Of a DNA stretch of 37,394 nucleotides, positions 33,005-37,394 are shown in pieces (positions within the stretch are counted from its first letter, which is position 1; each line of letters opens with the position of its first letter). Source of the DNA: Pontibacillus halophilus JSM 076056 = DSM 19796 (GTDB lineage Bacteria > Bacillota > Bacilli > Bacillales > BH030062); assembly GCF_000425205.1 (NCBI RefSeq), contig NZ_AULI01000023.1, positions 1 to 37,394 of the forward strand. Reading direction: 5' to 3'. The notes under the pieces are model-generated. The model worked only from the letters and a program-made list of their open reading frames with translations, was not told where the DNA came from and did not search any database. The translations under genes and the position numbers were made by a program.

Positions 33005-34627
33005 CTAACTTTGTTGTCTTCTCTTCATAAAGCGATCTAATACTTTGACTCGATTTCCTAGCACACGTTCTAATAAGGAAGAAAGGTATGCTGCATATAA
33101 GTAGAAACCTCCACCCACTAAGGCGCTAATTGCAATGATGACGATTGACCAGAGCCTACCATCATTGTAATCAATTGCGAAAGAGAGCACCCAACGTATA
33201 GCGAGGACAAGAACAGCCATAAGCAATGTGAATATACCAATCAACAACGTTCGCTTCCATAGCTGTTGCATTGGGAAAGATACCGCACGTCGAATCTTCC
33301 ACAAGTTAAGCAACACCGCAACTCCGTATCCTAAGCCAGTTGAGATTGCTAACCCTGCTCCTCCGAACAGTTGCATAAACGGGATGGTCAATGAAACCTT
33401 AAGGAAGAATCCAATGCCCAAGCTAATTACTGCAAATCGTTGTTGGTTAATACCTTGTAAGATGGAAGACGTTACAGGGAATAGCGCATAAAAGAGCGCC
33501 ACTGGAGCATAAATCCTTAGCAAAGGACCAGCCGTTGAGAGAATTTCGCTCCCATAGAAAACATTATACGCCTCATAGGATAAAATCGAGATTCCAATTG
33601 ATGCTGGTAATACGAGAAGAATAATCGTTTGTAGCGATTGGTTCATTTGATGGAAGAGAGATGTACGATCTCCGCTTGTATACGACTTTGTAATCGCTGG
33701 AAGTAAAGCGAGTGATAATCCAGTAGCCAATGTAACAGGAATAATCACTAGTTTATGTCCCAACGAAGAGACAATCGCATACTCGTTCTCGGTAATTCCT
33801 CCATTACTCCAAGTAAACATATCCACCAGTTGGAATAAAGGCATTGCAATCCCAATAAAGACGAACGGCCCTGCGTAAGACAATAGCTCCTTTAATAGGC
33901 TTCCTTCACTACCAGTTGAGGGAACAGTTTGCTCTTGTGCTCGTTCTGTAAATGTAGCTTTATTCTTCTTCCAATACCAAGCTAACACAGCGACAGAGCC
34001 TAGAGCTCCAATAAAGGCAGCAAAAGAGGCAAACCCAACAGCTGTTGAAATCTTACCGCTAAAGACATTCATCACTAGGAAGACAGATGCAAGTAAAAAC
34101 GCAATCCTTACAATCTGTTCGACTACCTGAGAAACTGCTGTTGGTTTCATGTTATTATTTCCTTGGAAGAAGCCTCTTGTAATCGACATAGCAGGAATAA
34201 TAAGTAACGCAAAGCTCACCATCTTAATGACAAGCGTGACATCTTGAACTGAATTATTCGGGTTACTTTCCTCATTATTCGATAATACTAGTTCAGCTAT
34301 GCTTTCTGCTGAGAAAAAGAGAATCATAAATGTAAGTAACCCTGTACCTGCCATAAACTTCAGCGCGGTCTTTAGCATCCGCTGGCCTGTTTGATAATCG
34401 CCAAGTGAATTGTATTTGGAAACAAATTTAGACACCGCAAGTGGTACGCCTAAGGTAGAAACGCTAATTAAAATCGTGTATGGTATATAAGAATAGGTCA
34501 GTAGAGCAGCACCTTGTGCGCCAACTAAAGCCTCGAACGGAATCATATAAATGATTCCTAAAAATTTTGAAAGAAAACTAGCTGCTGTGAGCATCATCGT
34601 TCCCTTTAAGATGTTCGATCCTGACAT
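33005..34627 (-). CDS. murJ: Lipid II flippase MurJ (YtgP), MOP superfamily
   Basis: 540 residues (B. subtilis YtgP 544) with 14 predicted membrane helices. In B. subtilis this protein, renamed MurJ, moves lipid II across the membrane for peptidoglycan synthesis; it belongs to the polysaccharide-transporter branch. The start MSGSNILKGTMMLTAASFLS and the pattern FLGIIYMIPFEALVGAQGAA are typical. A loop with many charged and polar residues lies at about 215-235. An extended -10 (TGATAAAAT on the minus strand, -10 at 34666-34671) lies 40 bases upstream. Confidence 0.9.
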   Translation of the reverse strand: MSGSNILKGTMMLTAASFLSKFLGIIYMIPFEALVGAQGAALLTYSYIPYTILISVSTLGVPLAVSKFVSKYNSLGDYQTGQRMLKTALKFMAGTGLLTFMILFFSAESIAELVLSNNEESNPNNSVQDVTLVIKMVSFALLIIPAMSITRGFFQGNNNMKPTAVSQVVEQIVRIAFLLASVFLVMNVFSGKISTAVGFASFAAFIGALGSVAVLAWYWKKNKATFTERAQEQTVPSTGSEGSLLKELLSYAGPFVFIGIAMPLFQLVDMFTWSNGGITENEYAIVSSLGHKLVIIPVTLATGLSLALLPAITKSYTSGDRTSLFHQMNQSLQTIILLVLPASIGISILSYEAYNVFYGSEILSTAGPLLRIYAPVALFYALFPVTSSILQGINQQRFAVISLGIGFFLKVSLTIPFMQLFGGAGLAISTGLGYGVAVLLNLWKIRRAVSFPMQQLWKRTLLIGIFTLLMAVLVLAIRWVLSFAIDYNDGRLWSIVIIAISALVGGGFYLYAAYLSSLLERVLGNRVKVLDRFMKRRQQS

Positions 34628-34737
34628 GTTTTCACCTGCATTTGTTTGTAGAGTGCAATGAATCTATTTTATCATAGATACAAGGGTATCGTTGACTTTC
34701 AACACACGTTTTTCATATAGAAAGGATTGGAATATTC

Positions 34738-35994
34738 ATGTACGACGTAACAGTTATAGGTGGTGGCCCCTCTGGTTTGATGGCAGCCATCGCTGCAGCT
34801 GAGAATGGAGCCAACACAATTTTAATAGATAAAGGCCGAAAGTTAGGTAAGAAGTTAGCCATTTCAGGTGGAGGGCGCTGTAACGTAACAAACAACCTTC
34901 CCCAAGATGAAATCATTAAGCACATTCCAGGTAATGGACGCTTTCTCTATAGTGCCTTCTCCGTTTTCAATAATTACGACATTATGGAGTTCTTTGAGAA
35001 TCTAGGCGTTGAGCTTAAGGAAGAAGACCATGGTCGTATGTTTCCAGCCTCCAACAAGGCGAAAGATGTCGTGAATGCATTATTAGGACGACTTGAGGAA
35101 CTAAATGTAACCGTATGGAAAGATGCCCCTGTCGAAACTATTCATTACGGGGAAACTTCGCACGAAATTGTACTGTTGTCGAAAGAGCGTGTGGAAACAA
35201 AATCACTGGTCATTTCTGTTGGAGGAAAATCCGTTCCCCATACAGGTTCGACAGGTGATGGGTATGCATGGGCAGAAAAGGCCGGGCACACCATTACTGA
35301 CCTCTACCCGACTGAAGTGCCACTCATTTCCCAAGAAGCCTTCATACAAGACAAGCGTTTACAAGGACTTTCTTTACGAGATGTTGCCTTAAGTGTTGTA
35401 AATGAAAAAGGAAAAACAATCGTTACCCACCAAATGGATATGCTCTTTACTCATTTCGGAATTAGCGGCCCTGCAGTTCTTCGTTGCTCTCAATACGTTG
35501 TTAAAGAGTTTAAGAAAGGACACCGTCCTGTTAAGATGACGATTGATTGTTTTCCTCATGAGAAAGAAGACAAGATATTGCAACAGGCTCGCGAACTTAT
35601 GAATGAAGCTCCTAAACGTACAGTAAAGAACTTATTTAAAGGATGGGTGCCTGAACGGTATCTCGAACTTCTCCTTGAAAAGAATAGCATAGGTACGGAT
35701 GACAAAGCGACCAATACCTCCCTAGAGAAAGTACAAGGATTTGTGAAAGACCTGAAGCACTTCTCCTTCCACGTTCATGACTCTCAATCTATCGAGAAAG
35801 CATTTGTAACTGGTGGTGGTGTATCTGTGAAAGAAGTTGTTCCAAATACAATGGCCTCGAAGAAGATGGACCGATTATTTTTCAGCGGTGAAATTCTTGA
35901 TATCCATGGGTACACAGGGGGCTATAACATTACATCTGCCCTTATTACCGGTCGTATAGCTGGTACCAACGCAGCCTATCATTCCTATTCATAA
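34738..35994 (+). CDS. ytfP: YtfP, HI0933-family FAD/NAD(P)-dependent oxidoreductase
   Basis: 418 residues (B. subtilis YtfP about 420). The FAD-binding dinucleotide motif is [10 protein letters not shown] near the N-terminus, followed by [11 protein letters not shown], the family signature, and a C-terminal ATGG-like [14 protein letters not shown]. Related proteins are flavoenzymes of uncertain substrate. AAAGGA lies before the ATG. TTGACT-N18-TATAGA (34692-34721) would start transcription only about ten bases before the ATG, so either the leader is very short or another promoter is used. Divergent from murJ; ends in a strong terminator. Confidence 0.9.
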   Translation: MYDVTVIGGGPSGLMAAIAAAENGANTILIDKGRKLGKKLAISGGGRCNVTNNLPQDEIIKHIPGNGRFLYSAFSVFNNYDIMEFFENLGVELKEEDHGRMFPASNKAKDVVNALLGRLEELNVTVWKDAPVETIHYGETSHEIVLLSKERVETKSLVISVGGKSVPHTGSTGDGYAWAEKAGHTITDLYPTEVPLISQEAFIQDKRLQGLSLRDVALSVVNEKGKTIVTHQMDMLFTHFGISGPAVLRCSQYVVKEFKKGHRPVKMTIDCFPHEKEDKILQQARELMNEAPKRTVKNLFKGWVPERYLELLLEKNSIGTDDKATNTSLEKVQGFVKDLKHFSFHVHDSQSIEKAFVTGGGVSVKEVVPNTMASKKMDRLFFSGEILDIHGYTGGYNITSALITGRIAGTNAAYHSYS

Positions 35995-36035
35995 GAAGAA
36001 CCCCCTTCTCTATCTACCAGAAGGGGGTTCTTCTT
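35993..36035. terminator. Terminator between ytfP and the YczE-like gene
   Basis: A perfect 17-base stem (35993-36009 with 36019-36035) and nine-base loop. The left arm includes part of the ytfP stop codon. The tail is TTCTTCTAT-like rather than a pure T run. Confidence 0.85.
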
Positions 36036-36081
36036 CTATCCAACTCAAATCAATCTTTCAAATTCGAGTAGGGACACTTAT

Positions 36082-36702
36082 CTAAGAAATTGACTTTGCA
36101 TTAGACGCTTGGTTATAGTCATGTCTATTAAGAACATGGAGAAAGAATTGTATGAGGTAACCGGCAACTACTGCATTTAAGACGGTGCCTACCCCTATAG
36201 GGCCATTCACAAACAGAGCAATGAGCACCAGTAGTAGGCCAATTCCGAGACGAATGGTACCTATCCCCAAAGGGAGCCGTTCAGATAATACAAGCATTAA
36301 ACGGTCAATGGGAATTAAAGCAAAATCAGCTTTAACGTAGACAGCAATCCCGAGACTACTTAAGACGACGCTACTTATTAATAGGATCACCTTTTCTTCT
36401 ATTGAAATCGCTTGAAACATTGGTCCCAGGAGATGCATCCAACCGTCTATCCCAACCCCTGTAACCAATGAAGTGAAGATTGCCCACAATTCCGGCTTCT
36501 TCTTTTGAATTATTGCGTTACAACCAATCATCGTTAAACCTATGATAATCTCCCAACTCCCAATGCTCAGGCCAAGAGTCCGGTACATCCCAACTAGTAG
36601 TGCATCAAAAGGCGATGTCCCTAAACTCGAAAGTACGGCTAAGGATATCCCAAACGTTAGAATTCCGATCCCACTTATGTAATAGAATAGACGCCTTATC
36701 AT
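36082..36702 (-). CDS. YczE/YitT-type integral membrane protein
   Basis: 206 residues with five to six hydrophobic segments. The N-terminal GIGILTFGISLAVLSSLGTSPFDALLVGM and later ADFALIPIDRLMLVLSE fit the YczE/YyaS membrane family. The role is unknown; B. subtilis YczE influences secondary-metabolite production by an unclear route. Alone between the ytfP terminator and the rRNA terminator. Confidence 0.75.
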   Translation of the reverse strand: MIRRLFYYISGIGILTFGISLAVLSSLGTSPFDALLVGMYRTLGLSIGSWEIIIGLTMIGCNAIIQKKKPELWAIFTSLVTGVGIDGWMHLLGPMFQAISIEEKVILLISSVVLSSLGIAVYVKADFALIPIDRLMLVLSERLPLGIGTIRLGIGLLLVLIALFVNGPIGVGTVLNAVVAGYLIQFFLHVLNRHDYNQASNAKSIS

Positions 36703-36797
36703 ACAATCCCTTCTCTCCGCTTAACTATCCTTCCATCCTAACACAGGACCCATTGTATAAAAATTCCAAATGCTCATTTCTATACAAATGGACTAAA

Positions 36798-36838
36798 TTC
36801 AAAAAAACACCTTCCAGGAAGAACCTGAAAGGTGTTTT
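36798..36838 (-). terminator. Terminator of the rRNA operon
   Basis: On the minus strand AAAACACCTT pairs with AAGGTGTTTT around an inner CAGG/CCTG stem, then seven T. It stands a few bases after the 5S 3' end. Confidence 0.9.
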
Positions 36839-36843
36839 CAATT

Positions 36844-36956
36844 GCTGAGCGGCGTCCTACTCTTGCGGGGCGAACCCGACTACCATCGGCGCTGAAGAGC
36901 TTAACTGCTGTGTTCGGCATGGGAACAGGTGTGACCTCTTCGCTATCGCCACTCAA
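36844..36956 (-). rRNA. 5S ribosomal RNA
   Basis: On the minus strand the sequence GTGGCGATAGCGAAGAGGTC opens the gene and GAGTAGGACGCCGCTCAGC closes it; in between is the conserved CCGAACACAGCAGTTAAGCT. Ends are set by pairing of the terminal helix and may be off by a few bases. Confidence 0.95.
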
Positions 36957-37021
36957 CTTATATAGAAGGATGTACCTTCAAAACTAGATAAAATCATAAT
37001 AGATGTGAAACGCAAATTTTT
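36957..37021 (-). other. 23S-5S internal spacer
   Basis: About 65 bases with ACCTTCAAAACTAGATAA, a sequence type common in Bacillaceae rRNA spacers. No tRNA lies in it. Confidence 0.6.

Positions 37022-37394
<373 letters not shown>

Overview
This is chromosomal DNA of a low-GC Gram-positive of the family Bacillaceae. The gene order acuABC, ccpA-motPS, aroA, ytxGHJ, murC, sftA, ytpRQP, ytoQP, ytzB, ytnP, trmB, ytzH, ytmP, ytlRQP, ytjP(pepV), ytzE, rsuA-like, murJ(ytgP), ytfP follows one conserved block of the Bacillus subtilis genome, and protein lengths agree closely. The Na+-type stator pair and the general look of the proteins suggest a halophilic or salt-tolerant genus (Halobacillus/Pontibacillus-like); the genus is only a guess. 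All names rest on recognising families and gene order by eye; no database was searched.

Left part (1-5.6 kb): the 3' end of an ISL3-type transposase and the element's right end sit directly before acuABC, the acetyl-CoA synthetase acetylation/deacetylation module. Converging on it are ccpA and the flagellar stator genes motPS. Next (5.6-12.3 kb) come DAHP synthase/chorismate mutase, the small stress genes ytxG-ytxH-ytxJ with recognisable sigma-H- and sigma-B-like promoters, an M29 aminopeptidase on the other strand, murC, and a nicotinate phosphoribosyltransferase-like gene. From 12.3 to 19 kb: the DNA translocase SftA, YtpR, YtpQ, the thioredoxin-like YtpP coupled to an orphan PfoR-type PTS IIC membrane protein, and an unrecognised membrane-anchored protein.

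From 19 to 27 kb genes alternate strand: YtoQ (+), a DUF84 NTPase and the M42 peptidase YtoP (-), YtzB (+), lactonase YtnP and TrmB (-), YtzH (+), kinase-fold YtmP and lipid kinase YtlR (-), and a c-di-GMP phosphodiesterase-type EAL protein (+). A compact five-gene unit on the minus strand (31.8-26.8 kb) encodes a K+ channel, dipeptidase PepV, an MFS transporter, ThpR and a YtlQ-like protein. The small DeoR-type regulator YtzE lies divergently upstream of it, with overlapping promoter-like elements. Then follow an RsuA-family pseudouridine synthase, the lipid II flippase MurJ, YtfP and a YczE-like membrane protein.

The right edge is the 3' end of an rRNA operon on the minus strand: partial 23S, 5S and a factor-independent terminator. 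No CRISPR array, prophage, toxin-antitoxin or defence island is visible. Most of the window is conserved core genome; the less ordinary points are promoter architectures, two antisense gene-end overlaps, a cre-like site before ytoQ, an unrecognised signal-anchor protein and the IS element at the left edge.
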